DNA of 64,000 nt, taken from Salinibacterium sp. UTAS2018 (GTDB lineage Bacteria > Actinomycetota > Actinomycetes > Actinomycetales > Microbacteriaceae). The position numbers and the translations under genes are program-made. Shown piece after piece: positions 42,326-52,245 of this stretch. The notes under the pieces were generated by a model, which made no database searches, was not told the DNA's origin, and was given only the letters and a program-made list of their open reading frames with translations. The stretch spans positions 2,232,001 to 2,296,000 of the forward strand of contig NZ_CP035375.1 in NCBI RefSeq assembly GCF_004118935.1, in the 5' to 3' direction. Positions within the stretch are counted from its first letter, which is position 1. Each line of letters opens with the position of its first letter.

Positions 42326-43282
42326 ATGACTTCGACGCCGCGCCCTGACTCCGTGAGCTACAGCTACCTCGGGCCGGCCGGAACGTTTACGGAGGCCGCA
42401 CTCAAGCAAGTGCCCGAAGCGGTCGGCGCGCACTGGAAGAGTGTCAACAATGTCGGAGAGGCGCTCGACGATGTGACGAGCGGCCGCAGCATCGCGGCAA
42501 TGATCGCCATCGAGAACTCGATCGATGGCGGAGTCAGTGCTACTCAAGATGCGCTCACCACGACCCCTGATATCCGCATCCTTGGCGAGTATTTGGTGCC
42601 CGTGAATTTCGTTCTCGTGGCCAGGCCAGGCACCACGCTCGCCGACGTGACAACCGTCAACGCGCATCCGGTGGCCTATGGGCAGACGCGACGCTGGCTC
42701 GACGCCCAGTTGCCTCAGCACGGCTACATCCCCGCCAGTTCTAATGTCTCGGCCGCGGCCTCGCTGCTAGAGAACTCTGTTGCGGATGCCGCCGTTGCCC
42801 CGCCCGGGATCACCGAGCACTATCCGCTCGAAGTGCTCGCGGAAAACATCGCGAACAACACAACTTCGGTGACGCGTTTTGTTCTGGTCTCCTCGAGTAC
42901 CGAACTCCCCGCCCCCACCGGCGCAGACAAGACGAGCGTGATCGTCGAACTTCCCGACAATGCCCCCGGCCGATTGCTGGAGATGCTGGAGCAGTTCGCC
43001 ACCCGCGGTGTGAACATGAGCCTGATCGAATCCCGCCCCATCGGCGACGAGCTCGGTCGCTACCGTTTCGTCATCGACCTTGAGGGTCACATTCTCGATG
43101 AGCGCGTTGCAGACGCTCTCTTGGGTCTCAAGCGTTTCAGCCCCAAGGTCATCTTCTTGGGAAGCTACCCGCGTGCTGACAAGCTCGCGACGATGGTCAC
43201 CCCGCGGTATGGAAATGACGTGTTCGTTGAGGCGCGAGACTGGCTGCGCGGGATTGTCACGAATGAGCCGAGCGCGAGCTAA
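42326..43282 (+). CDS. pheA: Prephenate dehydratase
   Basis: The 318-residue enzyme converts prephenate to phenylpyruvate in phenylalanine synthesis. The catalytic domain starts YSYLGPAGTFTEAAL, has IAIENSIDGGVSATQD and the TRF motif in NTTSVTRFVLVSS. A C-terminal ACT domain with VIVELPDNAPGRLLEMLEQF and MSLIESRPIGDELGRYRF allows feedback control by phenylalanine. The ATG lies six bases after TAAACT (42314-42319), so the mRNA is likely leaderless. Confidence 0.95.
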   Translation: MTSTPRPDSVSYSYLGPAGTFTEAALKQVPEAVGAHWKSVNNVGEALDDVTSGRSIAAMIAIENSIDGGVSATQDALTTTPDIRILGEYLVPVNFVLVARPGTTLADVTTVNAHPVAYGQTRRWLDAQLPQHGYIPASSNVSAAASLLENSVADAAVAPPGITEHYPLEVLAENIANNTTSVTRFVLVSSSTELPAPTGADKTSVIVELPDNAPGRLLEMLEQFATRGVNMSLIESRPIGDELGRYRFVIDLEGHILDERVADALLGLKRFSPKVIFLGSYPRADKLATMVTPRYGNDVFVEARDWLRGIVTNEPSAS

Positions 43283-43291
43283 CGAGCCGCC

Positions 43292-44281
43292 CTATTTCGT
43301 GCGCGACTTGGATACGCGCACGATGAGCGCGAGCGGGTCGACCCAGGTGTGCACTGACTTGGCGAGACCGAACTCGTCGCCGTCGAGCTGAAACTCCTCG
43401 GGGTTGTCGACGATCATGTTGAGGTCGCTGCCCTTGGCATAGCGCACGTCGCGCACGTCTTTCGAGAGGTCGATGATGCGGCGACCCATGACGCTCTTGC
43501 GCAGCACGCCGTTTTCCCACGCGATCTTGTTCCAGATATTGAGCCAGCCGAAGCGGCCGCGGGGCACCAACGCCGCCATGTCGAGGATGCCGTCATCCGG
43601 TTGGGCATCGGGCATCAGTAGCAGACCACCCGGCAGCGAGCCGCAGTTGCCGATGATCACGGTATGCGCGCTGAGGGAACGGTTCGGCGCGCCATCCACG
43701 CTGTAGCGCAGTTTCACGGGGTGCAGCTCAGGGATCGAGCGGGCAATGCCGTCGACGTAGGCGAGCCAGCCCACAGCTTTCTTGAGCTTGGTGCTCGTGT
43801 TCTTGATCATCTTCGCATCAAGACCAAGGCCGGCCATCACGAGAAAGGCATGCTCTTCGTGGTTTCCGTTGTCGCGAACGATGTTGACGATGCCGAGGTC
43901 GATCGCGCGGTCGTAGCCGTTGAAGGCGATGTCCACGCTGTCGTGCATGTTGCCGGCAGGGAGATCGAGGTTGCGGGCGAGCAGGTTGCCCGTGCCTGCC
44001 GGGATGAGTCCCATGGAAACACCGCTGCCGCGCAAGGCCTCGGCAACCGCACGAACAGTTCCATCGCCGCCAGCTGCAATCACCATGGAAGCGCCGCGAC
44101 GGATGGCGCTACCCGTGACACCTTGACCCGCATCCACCTCGGTCGTAGAGAACCACAGCGGGGTAGCCCAGTCAGCGGCTTTCGCTGCTGCGTTTACCAA
44201 TTTGGTGAGCTTGGCAAGATCGACCTTGATGGGGTTATAAACCACCGCCACTTTGGGCTTGGAGTTTCGAGGCGAGGGCAC
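43292..44281 (-). CDS. Diacylglycerol kinase-like lipid kinase
   Basis: The 329-residue protein belongs to the DgkB/YegS-type lipid kinases: VAVVYNPIKVDLAKL at the start, the nucleotide-binding AAGGDGTVRAVAEAL, GLIPAGTGNLLARNLDL and a beta-sandwich C-terminal half (GNCGSLPGGLLLMPDAQPDD). It phosphorylates a lipid, probably diacylglycerol. The start is a GTG, six bases after TAGCGT on the minus strand, back to back with the serS promoter. Confidence 0.9.
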   Translation of the reverse strand: MPSPRNSKPKVAVVYNPIKVDLAKLTKLVNAAAKAADWATPLWFSTTEVDAGQGVTGSAIRRGASMVIAAGGDGTVRAVAEALRGSGVSMGLIPAGTGNLLARNLDLPAGNMHDSVDIAFNGYDRAIDLGIVNIVRDNGNHEEHAFLVMAGLGLDAKMIKNTSTKLKKAVGWLAYVDGIARSIPELHPVKLRYSVDGAPNRSLSAHTVIIGNCGSLPGGLLLMPDAQPDDGILDMAALVPRGRFGWLNIWNKIAWENGVLRKSVMGRRIIDLSKDVRDVRYAKGSDLNMIVDNPEEFQLDGDEFGLAKSVHTWVDPLALIVRVSKSRTK

Positions 44282-44318
44282 AGATAAACGCTACGCCATG
44301 AATCGGTAGGCTGTACTG

Positions 44319-45584
44319 GTGATTGACCCCCAAATTCTCCGAGAAAACCCCGACGCCGTGCGGCAATCGCAGCTCGCTCGCGGGGCGTCCGTTCAGCTCG
44401 TCGACGACGCTATCGCCGCCGACCACAACCGCCGTGCCCGCATCGGCGAGTTCGAGGCGTTACGTGCTGAGCAAAACAGCTTCGGCAAGAAGGTTGCTCA
44501 GGCTCCAGCAGATGAGAAGAAGGCCCTGGTGGCGCAAGCCCAAGAGCTGTCAGCTCAGGTCAAGCTGGCCCAGCAGGCGTCGACCGAGGCCGAAGTTGAA
44601 TTCACTCGCATCGTCGGGTCGCTCGGCAACATCGCCGTCGAAGGCGTTCCCGTCGGTGGCGAGGATGACTGGGAACTCGTGCGCGAAGTGGGCACGCCCG
44701 CGACGTTCGACTTTGAGCCCCGTGACCATGCCGACCTCGGCGAGCTGCTCGGTGCTATCGACATCCCCCGCGGAGTGAAGGTTGCGGGCAGCCGCTTCTA
44801 CTTCCTTAAGGGCGTCGGCGCGCGACTCGAACTGGGCCTCATGAACATGGCGCTCGATCGCGCTATCGCTGGCGACTTCATCCCGCTCATCACTCCCACC
44901 CTCGTGCGCCCCGAAATGATGGCCGGCACCGGGTTCTTGGGGGAGCACGCCGACGAGATTTATCATCTGCCTGCCGACGACCTGTACCTCACCGGTACCA
45001 GTGAAGTTGCGCTCGCCGGGTACCACTCCGATGAGATTCTTGATCTCTCGAAGGGCCCGCTACGGTACGCCGGTTGGTCGACCTGCTACCGCCGCGAAGC
45101 GGGTTCGGCTGGTAAAGACAACCGTGGCATTCTGCGCGTTCACCAGTTCAACAAGCTCGAGATGTTCAGTTACGTGCTGCCCGAGAATGCCCAGGCTGAG
45201 CACGAGCGCCTGCTGTCGTTCCAAGAGTCAATGCTGCAGGCGTGCGAGCTCAGCTACCGTGTGATCGATGTTGCCGGTGGCGACCTCGGTTCCAGCGCTG
45301 CCCGCAAGTACGACATCGAGGCGTGGGTTCCGACCCAGGGCACGTACCGCGAGCTCACGTCCACCTCGAACTGCACGACGTATCAGGCACGTCGACTCGA
45401 CATCCGGTATCGCACCGAGTCGGGAAAGACAGCCCCTGTCGCCACCCTCAACGGAACCTTGGCTACCACGCGCTGGTTGGTTGCCATCCTCGAAACTCAC
45501 CAACAGCCCGACGGGGCAGTCGTGGTGCCAGAAGCACTGCGGCCCTACCTCGGTGGGCTCGAAATTTTGGAGCCACTCGCGTGA
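44319..45584 (+). CDS. serS: Seryl-tRNA synthetase
   Basis: The 421-residue enzyme charges tRNA-Ser. An N-terminal coiled-coil arm (residues about 25-105) precedes the class II core with [11 protein letters not shown], the motif 2 loop [20 protein letters not shown] and [16 protein letters not shown]. The GTG start ([18 protein letters not shown]) is six bases after TAGGCT (44307-44312), consistent with a leaderless mRNA. The HAD gene overlaps the stop by four bases (GTGA). Confidence 0.97.
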   Translation: MIDPQILRENPDAVRQSQLARGASVQLVDDAIAADHNRRARIGEFEALRAEQNSFGKKVAQAPADEKKALVAQAQELSAQVKLAQQASTEAEVEFTRIVGSLGNIAVEGVPVGGEDDWELVREVGTPATFDFEPRDHADLGELLGAIDIPRGVKVAGSRFYFLKGVGARLELGLMNMALDRAIAGDFIPLITPTLVRPEMMAGTGFLGEHADEIYHLPADDLYLTGTSEVALAGYHSDEILDLSKGPLRYAGWSTCYRREAGSAGKDNRGILRVHQFNKLEMFSYVLPENAQAEHERLLSFQESMLQACELSYRVIDVAGGDLGSSAARKYDIEAWVPTQGTYRELTSTSNCTTYQARRLDIRYRTESGKTAPVATLNGTLATTRWLVAILETHQQPDGAVVVPEALRPYLGGLEILEPLA

Positions 45585-46417
45585 CAATCGCCGCACAGGA
45601 TGACCGCTGGATGATCGCACTCGACATCGACGGCACTCTGCTGCTCGAGTCGGGGGAGATGAACGCCGCCGTAATCGAGGCTGTTGCCGCAGTGCGGGAT
45701 GCCGGTCACGAGATCATGCTGGCCACCGGTCGCTCGGTTGCGATGACCTTGCCGATCTTGCGCAAGCTAGGGCTCACCCCTCAGTACGTGGTCTGCTCGA
45801 ACGGCGCGATTACGCTCAAGCGTGATCCGCTGGCTGAGGGCGGATACGCCCGCGAGTTCGTCGAGATGTTCAATCCCAAAGACGTTCTTACGAGCATCAA
45901 GCAGCATTTGGCGTCGGCCAACTATGCGGTCGAAGATTCCACGGGCAAGTTCTTTGTCGACGGCAAATTTCCGGATGGCGCGCTCGGCGCAGTCATCGAA
46001 GATGTGTCGTTCGATGAACTCACCAAGGTGCAGGCCACCCGTGTTGTCGTCATCTCTCCCCAGCATCAGGTTGACGACTTTCTGGCCGTCGTCGAGAAGA
46101 TGGGGCTCCACAAGGTCAGCTACAACGTCGGGTGGACAGCCTGGCTCGACATCGCGCCCGATGGCGTCAACAAGTCAACGGCGCTCGAAAATGTGCGCTC
46201 GCGCCTCGGCATCCCGCGCTCGCGCGTGTTCGCCATGGGTGATGGCCGCAACGACATCGACATGCTCGAGTGGGCAGCCTCGCGCGGTCGCGGCGTAGCC
46301 ATGGGGCAGGCTCCGGATGACGTGCTCACGGTCGCCAATCAGGTCACCGAAAGCGACGTCAACGACGGCGCCGCGCTCGCCCTCACCGCTCTTCTGAAAT
46401 CACTTCCCGCTTCGTAG
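45581..46417 (+). CDS. HAD family (Cof-type) phosphatase
   Basis: The 278-residue protein has motif [11 protein letters not shown], motif II ATGRS, the C2B cap and motif [16 protein letters not shown], typical of Cof-type sugar-phosphate phosphatases. The GTG start overlaps the serS stop (GTGA). This serS-HAD pairing recurs in actinobacteria, but a link to tRNA charging is not established. A terminator follows. Confidence 0.9.
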   Translation: MTIAAQDDRWMIALDIDGTLLLESGEMNAAVIEAVAAVRDAGHEIMLATGRSVAMTLPILRKLGLTPQYVVCSNGAITLKRDPLAEGGYAREFVEMFNPKDVLTSIKQHLASANYAVEDSTGKFFVDGKFPDGALGAVIEDVSFDELTKVQATRVVVISPQHQVDDFLAVVEKMGLHKVSYNVGWTAWLDIAPDGVNKSTALENVRSRLGIPRSRVFAMGDGRNDIDMLEWAASRGRGVAMGQAPDDVLTVANQVTESDVNDGAALALTALLKSLPAS

Positions 46418-46441
46418 TAAGCAGGCCTACGTCTTACAACA

Positions 46442-46480
46442 AAGGGGTGCGACCGAGCTTGTGGCTCGGGCGCACCCCTT
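46442..46480. terminator. Terminator between HAD and aminotransferase genes
   Basis: AAGGGGTGCG (46442-46451) pairs with CGCACCCCTT (46471-46480), with an inner CCGAGC/GCTCGG pair and loop TTGTG. It lies between convergent genes. Confidence 0.85.
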
Positions 46481-46504
46481 CGTCGTTAACGGCGGTGACG
46501 CGGG

Positions 46505-47824
46505 CTAGAGCTCGCTGAGCGCTTCGTCGTAGATGGCCATGGCGCGGGCAACTTCTTCTGGCGTCACAACGGCCGGTGGCACGACGTGGATGCGGTTGTC
46601 GGCGATGAAGGGCAGCAGTCCGCGCGCGATGAGCGCACCCTTGACCTTGCCCATGTCGGCAGCGCTGAGTGGTTCGCGGGTCTCGCGGTTGGCGACGAGC
46701 TCGAGCGCCCAGAAGACGCCGCTTCCGCGGACGTCGCCGATGCAGTCGTGCTTCTCGGCGAGCGCGGCGAGGCCGGGTGCGATGTGGTCGCGACCGATCA
46801 TGGCGGCGTTCTCCACGATGCCTTCCTCTTCCATCGCGGTGATGGAAGCGACGATGGAGGCGGCAGCGATGGGGTGGCCCGAGTACGTGAGGCCGCCGGG
46901 GAAGACGCGCTCGTCGAAGGTGGCCGCAATCTCGTCAGAGATGACGACACCGCCCACGGGGATGTAGCCCGAGTTGACGCCCTTGGCGAAGGTAATGAGG
47001 TCGGGCTTCACGTCGAAGGCTTCGAACGCGAACCAGTGCCCGGTGCGGCCGAAGCCGACCATGACCTCATCCAGGATGAGCAGGATGCCGTACTTGTCGG
47101 CGATCGCGCGAACACCAGCCATGTAGCCGGGCGGCGGGGTCAGCACGCCGGCGGTGCCGGGGATGCTCTCAAGCAGAATGGCGGCGATCGACTCAGCGCC
47201 CTCTGCCTGGATAGTGCGCTCGAGGTGGTGCAGGGCGCGCTCTGATTCTTGTTCGGGGGAGTCCGACCAGAATTCGGAGCGGTACTCGTAGGGGCCGAAC
47301 ACGTGCACGTGGGCACGAGCGTACTCGTTGGGGATGCGGCGCCAGTCGCCGGTAGCGACGACGGCCGATCCGGTGTTGCCGTGGTACGAGCGGTAGCGCG
47401 AGATGATCTTGTCGCGGCCGGTGTGCAGGCGAGCCATCCGCATGGCGTTTTCGTTGGCATCCGCTCCACCGTTGGTGAAGAAGACCTTGTTCATGCCCTC
47501 GGGCGCGTGGTCGGTAATTTTGCGGGCTGCTTCACCGCGGATGTTGATGGCGTGCGCGGGAGCAACGGTGGCCATGATGTCGGCCTGTGCCTTGATGCCC
47601 GCAATCACGGCGGGGTGCTGGTGCCCAATATTGATGTTCACGAGCTGGCTCGAGAAGTCGAGGTACTCGTTGCCTTCGTTGTCCCACACGGTGCTGCCGA
47701 GGCCGCCTTCAAGCACGAGGGGCTTCAGCGCGCCCTGCGCAGACCAGGAATGGAACACGTGGGCACGGTCGAGCGCGACGGTGTCGGCGTTGCTGGGCAG
47801 GGGCGATGCGGGCGCAGAGTTCAT
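46505..47824 (-). CDS. Class III (omega-) aminotransferase
   Basis: The 439-residue PLP enzyme shows LDFSSQLVNINIGHQHPAV, VFFTNGGADANENAMRMAR, the Asp in LILDEVMVGFGRTG and the PLP lysine in FAKGVNSGYIPVGG. Class III enzymes transfer amino groups from compounds such as beta-alanine, GABA or taurine to keto acids. AAAGGTG precedes the ATG. The divergent PucR regulator suggests use of a nitrogen compound, but the substrate is not fixed by sequence. Confidence 0.92.
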   Translation of the reverse strand: MNSAPASPLPSNADTVALDRAHVFHSWSAQGALKPLVLEGGLGSTVWDNEGNEYLDFSSQLVNINIGHQHPAVIAGIKAQADIMATVAPAHAINIRGEAARKITDHAPEGMNKVFFTNGGADANENAMRMARLHTGRDKIISRYRSYHGNTGSAVVATGDWRRIPNEYARAHVHVFGPYEYRSEFWSDSPEQESERALHHLERTIQAEGAESIAAILLESIPGTAGVLTPPPGYMAGVRAIADKYGILLILDEVMVGFGRTGHWFAFEAFDVKPDLITFAKGVNSGYIPVGGVVISDEIAATFDERVFPGGLTYSGHPIAAASIVASITAMEEEGIVENAAMIGRDHIAPGLAALAEKHDCIGDVRGSGVFWALELVANRETREPLSAADMGKVKGALIARGLLPFIADNRIHVVPPAVVTPEEVARAMAIYDEALSEL

Positions 47825-47955
47825 GAGGCACCTTTCAAGACGGAACGAATGTCTCCACTATCGTCCGCGCAGAACTACGTGTGGTTGCCAATTTGTATAA
47901 AAAACTGTCATTTGTTCGACATAATGTGAGAGCGTGACGATGAGGGGATATCCGG

Positions 47956-49542
47956 ATGCTTCCAACGCTTGAGTGGCTCCTCACTAAACGCACCCTGCGG
48001 CTGAGTCTCGTTGCCGCCTCAGCGGATCTCACCGACGCGGTCGCGGTCACGGCGGGCACCGCTCTCGCTGACCGAATGGCAACCCCGATCTCGTGGGTTC
48101 ACAGCTCAGATCTCGACGACCCGACTCCCTTCTTGAGCGCCGGCAATGTGCTCCTCACAGACGGCGCGCAGTTCGGATTTGCTGCCGCAACGGAGACCTA
48201 CGACTACAACTCTTATGTGCGCCGCCTCGTCGACGCTGGCATCGTGGGCCTCGGCTTCGCCACGCACTTTCTTCATCAGGGCATGCCACCGGGGCTTGCC
48301 GTCGCATGTGCGCGGGCGGGGCTGCCGCTCATCGATGTGCCTGACAGGGTTCCCTTTATTGCCGTCATTCGTGAGGTGGCCGATCAGATTGCGGCCGAGC
48401 GCAGTCGTCGCATGGAATGGTCGATCGCCGCCCACAAAGCGATCTCCTATGCTGCGCTCAAGCCCACCGGATTACGGTCGACCCTGATCGAACTCGAGCG
48501 TCAGCTCTCCTGCTGGGTCGGTCTCTTTGACGCAACCGGGCATCCGGTGCCGGTGCCGGGGCAACAGCGCTCGGGTGACCGATTCGCCGAACCGGTGCGG
48601 GATGAAGTGGCGCGGGCGCTGCGCAAGGGCAGCCGGTCATCCACGGCTCTCACTCTCGATGCGGGCCAGGTCACGATTCAGACCCTCGGCCAGAGCGGTG
48701 CTCTGCGCGGCGCCCTTGCTCTGGGGCGCGGTGTGCCTCTCGATCGCGCCGAGAATGAGTTGGTCACGAGCGTCATCGCTATGGCAACGCTCGCCCTCGA
48801 ACAGAACCGCGCTCTCGACGCGACACGGGGGCACTTGAGGTCGTCGCTCGTGGAGCTGATGCTTGAGGGCAGGGTAACTGCCGCCCGCTCGATCGCTACC
48901 GAGGTGTGGGGTGGTTTGCCCACCGAGCCGCTAAGCGTCTTCGCGCTCGCTCGCCACACCCAGAGTCACTTCATTCTCGATGCTCTCGACGTGTGGGCCC
49001 TCGATGCTGACGGCCACGGATTCTTCGCTGTGCGCGGCGAGGTAATCGTCGTGCTGGTCGACGGTGCCAGCGACTCACGTACGGCGATCTCGGCTCTCCA
49101 CGCGCTCGAAGAGCTCGTCGACGACCACCACCTCGTGGCGGGTAGTGCGCACGCCGCCAATTACTCCGAACTTGCTACGGCTGTCGGGCAAGCATCTACC
49201 GCGTTACAGGCCCGCGGCAAGCAACCTGGCCTTACCGCGTTCGCTGCGATCGCCGATTCCGGGATGCTCGGGGTGCTGCATGCAGCGGGTGCTGAGCGAG
49301 TGGCGCATCGAGTGCTCACGCCACTCACCGATCTCGAGCCCGAGCACTCGGCAGCCCTCGTTCAGACGCTGCGCTCCTGGTTCGCGCACGATTGCTCGTG
49401 GGGCGCGACCGCCGCAAGTCTGGGCGTGCACCGGCACACCGTGCGGTCGCGCATCGACCAGGCGGGCAGCATCCTGAATCTCAATCTCGAGTCTTTCGAA
49501 GGGCGACTCGAGCTCTGGGCGGCACTGAGGTTGAGCGTCTAG
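47956..49542 (+). CDS. PucR family transcriptional regulator
   Basis: The 528-residue protein has the N-terminal PucR domain (TPFLSAGNVLLTDGAQFGF, GLGFATHFLHQGMPPGL), a GGDEF-like middle (SSLVELMLEGRVTAARSIA onward) and the C-terminal PucR helix-turn-helix (LRSWFAHDCSWGATAASLGV, HRHTVRSRIDQAG). Such proteins activate purine, GABA or similar nitrogen catabolism. GAGGGGA precedes the ATG. It is divergent from the aminotransferase, its probable target. The 131-base space between them is AT-rich. Confidence 0.92.
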   Translation: MLPTLEWLLTKRTLRLSLVAASADLTDAVAVTAGTALADRMATPISWVHSSDLDDPTPFLSAGNVLLTDGAQFGFAAATETYDYNSYVRRLVDAGIVGLGFATHFLHQGMPPGLAVACARAGLPLIDVPDRVPFIAVIREVADQIAAERSRRMEWSIAAHKAISYAALKPTGLRSTLIELERQLSCWVGLFDATGHPVPVPGQQRSGDRFAEPVRDEVARALRKGSRSSTALTLDAGQVTIQTLGQSGALRGALALGRGVPLDRAENELVTSVIAMATLALEQNRALDATRGHLRSSLVELMLEGRVTAARSIATEVWGGLPTEPLSVFALARHTQSHFILDALDVWALDADGHGFFAVRGEVIVVLVDGASDSRTAISALHALEELVDDHHLVAGSAHAANYSELATAVGQASTALQARGKQPGLTAFAAIADSGMLGVLHAAGAERVAHRVLTPLTDLEPEHSAALVQTLRSWFAHDCSWGATAASLGVHRHTVRSRIDQAGSILNLNLESFEGRLELWAALRLSV

Positions 49543-49629
49543 GGCACGTACCCCCATTTCGCGCGTTCTGGCCTTCTTTTCAGGTACACCCTGCGGGCAT
49601 CCGTTACACTCTGAACTTGCGTCACGCAA

Positions 49630-49714
49630 GGAGGGCTGTCCGAGCGGCCGATGGAGCCAGTCTTGAAAACTGGTGGGCAGAAATGTCTCGTGGGTTCGAA
49701 TCCCACGCCCTCCG
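49630..49714 (+). tRNA. tRNA-Ser (anticodon TGA)
   Basis: An 85-base cloverleaf: acceptor GGAGGGC/GCCCTCC, anticodon loop CTTGAAA in a stem AGCCAGT/ACTGG, a long variable arm (GGGCAGAAATGTCTC) and T arm GTGGGTTCGAATCCCAC. The long variable arm and TGA anticodon fit serine. CCA is not encoded. Confidence 0.95.
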
Positions 49715-49759
49715 CTCCGCGTGCCATGGCTAGTTTCCGGTAAATGAAAGGGGAGTGCG

Positions 49760-51070
49760 ATGAGTGAACTTCGTCCGCGCTCAGAGTTGCGTTCGCGCTC
49801 TGTCGACCGCACTGACCCCAAGCAGAAGCCTGAAGTTGAAGGTCTGGCACGCCACGGCCGGTTGAAGAAACCGGGGCCGTGGGGTTCAATCGCCAAGATT
49901 GTGGCGGCTTCTCTTGCCGTCGTCTTGGTAAGCGGTGCTGCCGTGGGCGCTGTCGCCTTCGACAGCATTTATGGTCAGCGCGACACCGTTTCTCTTGTGG
50001 GAGAAACGGATGGCCCGCCGCCCCAGATCGGAAGCTTCGAGGGCGGCTTCAATATCCTCATTGCCGGTAGCGACACTCGTGCTGGCCAGAGCGGTATCGG
50101 CGGTTCGGCGGATTCTGACTCTGGCGAACTCAACGACGTCAACATGATTCTGCACGTTGCGGCAGACCGTCAGTCGGCCGTCGCAATCAGCTTTCCTCGC
50201 GACATGGTGATGGGCATTCCCGAGTGCCCGAGCACCGACGGCGAGTACACCAAGTACTACTCCACTGAGCCCCTCAATACAGCCTTGTCGTACGGTGGGC
50301 TCGCCTGCGTCGCACTGACTCTCTCAGAGTTCACGGGCCTTGATATTCAGTTCGCCGGCCTCATCACCTTCACCGGTGTTATCGAGATGACGAACGCCAT
50401 CGGTGGTGTTCCGGTGTGTATCGACGGACCGCTCATTGACCCAGAGGCCGACATCAATCTTCCCGAGGCTGGCACGTACACGCTTAAGGGGGAAGAGGCT
50501 CTCGGCTTCTTGCGCTCGCGCCACGGCGTTGGTGACGGAAGTGACTTGACGCGAATTAGTTCGCAGCAGGTCTATCTGTCGTCTATGGTGCGCACCCTGA
50601 AGAGCTCCGACACTCTTGGCGACTACAAGAAGTTGTACAACTTGGCGGATGCCGCCATCGCGAACATGCAACTGTCGAACAGCCTTGCAGACGTGCCCAC
50701 TATGGTGTCCATCGCCCTCGCACTCAAGGACATCCCGCTCGAACGAGTTCAGTTCGTCCAGTACCCCGGTACCACCGGCGGCTTTGGGGTCTACGAAGGC
50801 AAGGTTCAGCCCAACGAGTACCTCGGCGAGCAAATGATGGATCTCGTTCGTGCTGATACGCCGTTCACGACTGCCGACGACACTGATGGCACCGGCGCAA
50901 CCATTGACCCTAACGCTCCCGAGCCCGAGGCGACGGATGACGCCGCTGACGGTGCGACGGGGGAGCCCACAGACGCTTCGACTGCTACTCCCGAAGAAGA
51001 CATTGACGTCATCGACGTCCGCGGCCAAAGCGCCGCAACGTACAGCTGCTCGATCACCAACAGCTACTAA
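49760..51070 (+). CDS. LytR-CpsA-Psr (LCP) family protein
   Basis: The 436-residue protein has a basic cytoplasmic N terminus, one membrane segment (IVAASLAVVLVSGAAVGAVA) and an extracellular LCP domain with FNILIAGSDTRAGQSG, VAISFPRDMVMGIPE and LRSRHGVGDGSDLTRISSQQ, which carry the Arg and Asp residues for pyrophosphate binding. LCP enzymes attach secondary glycopolymers to peptidoglycan. The C-terminal 60 residues are acidic and Thr/Pro-rich. It lies 45 bases after tRNA-Ser and upstream of the deacetylase/glycosyltransferase operon. Confidence 0.93.
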   Translation: MSELRPRSELRSRSVDRTDPKQKPEVEGLARHGRLKKPGPWGSIAKIVAASLAVVLVSGAAVGAVAFDSIYGQRDTVSLVGETDGPPPQIGSFEGGFNILIAGSDTRAGQSGIGGSADSDSGELNDVNMILHVAADRQSAVAISFPRDMVMGIPECPSTDGEYTKYYSTEPLNTALSYGGLACVALTLSEFTGLDIQFAGLITFTGVIEMTNAIGGVPVCIDGPLIDPEADINLPEAGTYTLKGEEALGFLRSRHGVGDGSDLTRISSQQVYLSSMVRTLKSSDTLGDYKKLYNLADAAIANMQLSNSLADVPTMVSIALALKDIPLERVQFVQYPGTTGGFGVYEGKVQPNEYLGEQMMDLVRADTPFTTADDTDGTGATIDPNAPEPEATDDAADGATGEPTDASTATPEEDIDVIDVRGQSAATYSCSITNSY

Positions 51071-51192
51071 AGCGTTTAATTCTCAGCAGTTCTCAGGGCC
51101 ATTTGGTACAACTGCTACAACAAGTGGTTGCTCGAAGGCAGCCGATATGACACTGCCCTCAGCGGCACTGAGTACAAGGGTGATAGCTAAGC

Positions 51193-52245
51193 GTGAAGAG
51201 GACTCTATCGATTTCGCTCGCTGAAGACGAGAGAGATCGAGAGCTAGCAGAGTGGGCTAGCCACGAGGCTGCTGAATGCGGTAGCGAAATTAATCGAACT
51301 CTGGCATTTGCGCGCTCGCTGGGGCGAGTTCCGCATCTTCTCGAGGGAGCCACTGCCTCCCTGTGGAGCGTGCTCGCGACGGTGGGAGCAGTCGACCTCA
51401 CTGTCGCCCGGGCGGTCGAACCGCACCTCGATGCTCTGAGCATTCTCAAGGAAGCGGGAGTCTCGGCCGAGGACGATCTCGATGTTGCTGATGAGGCCAC
51501 TTGGGGCGTATTCGCAGCGGAATCGTCGACCTCCGGAGTAAGCGCTAGCTTCTCAGACGGTGAATGGCGACTGGTCGGAACGAAGGCGTGGTGCTCCCTG
51601 GCCGGATCGCTCAGCCACGCTCTCGTGACGGCACAGACGTCCTCTTCGACCAGGCGGCTTTTCGCTGTCTCCCTCACGCAAGACAGCGTCGTTGTGCGAG
51701 ACGGCGAGTGGCACGCGCGAGGGTTGACGGCGATCACGAGCGGCAGCGTCGACTTCAACGGTGCGTTTGCCCGGCCCATCGGCGCCGACGGCTGGTATCT
51801 CGAACGCCCCGGGTTCGCTTGGGGCGGTATCGGAGTGGCGGCATGTTGGTGGGGCGGTGCCGTTGGCATCGCTCGGAGGGCGATCTCTGCGAGTCGAGAA
51901 CGGGAGCCCGATCAAATCGGGCTGATGCAGATCGGGGCTCTCGACCTTGCAATTCAGTCGTCACGCCTTGCGTTGGCGGCGGCGGCGGATGCTGTGGACG
52001 GCGATGATCTCGATCGCGACGCCGCAAGAATCGTTGGCTACCGAACTCGCGCGCGAGTGGCGCGGGACGTCGATGACGTGATCGAACGAGTGGGGCACGC
52101 GTTGGGCCCTGCGCCTCTCGCGCTGGAAGAGGAACATGCCCGTCGGGTGGCTGACCTCCAGCTCTATGTGAGGCAGCATCATGCGGAGCGCGACTACGCG
52201 AGTCTGGGGCGCAAGCTGCTCGCGGACGGACACTTCGCGTGGTGA
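51193..52245 (+). CDS. Acyl-CoA dehydrogenase-like flavoprotein
   Basis: The 350-residue protein has an acyl-CoA dehydrogenase middle domain (WGVFAAESSTSGVSASF, EWRLVGTKAWCSLAGSLS, RGLTAITSGSVDFNGAF) and a helical C-terminal domain ending YVRQHHAERDYASLGRK. The usual C-terminal YEG-type segment with a catalytic Glu is not recognisable, so it may not be an ordinary beta-oxidation enzyme. It starts the three-gene operon; its stop overlaps the deacetylase start. The GTG at 51193 is the best available start, with a weak AAGGG upstream. The real substrate is unknown. Confidence 0.75.
   Translation: MKRTLSISLAEDERDRELAEWASHEAAECGSEINRTLAFARSLGRVPHLLEGATASLWSVLATVGAVDLTVARAVEPHLDALSILKEAGVSAEDDLDVADEATWGVFAAESSTSGVSASFSDGEWRLVGTKAWCSLAGSLSHALVTAQTSSSTRRLFAVSLTQDSVVVRDGEWHARGLTAITSGSVDFNGAFARPIGADGWYLERPGFAWGGIGVAACWWGGAVGIARRAISASREREPDQIGLMQIGALDLAIQSSRLALAAAADAVDGDDLDRDAARIVGYRTRARVARDVDDVIERVGHALGPAPLALEEEHARRVADLQLYVRQHHAERDYASLGRKLLADGHFAW

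Noticed and set aside
47825..47955. Specific PucR operator between aminotransferase and pucR
   Set aside because: The space is AT-rich with weak half-repeats such as TGTC-N8-GACA, but nothing symmetric enough to call.
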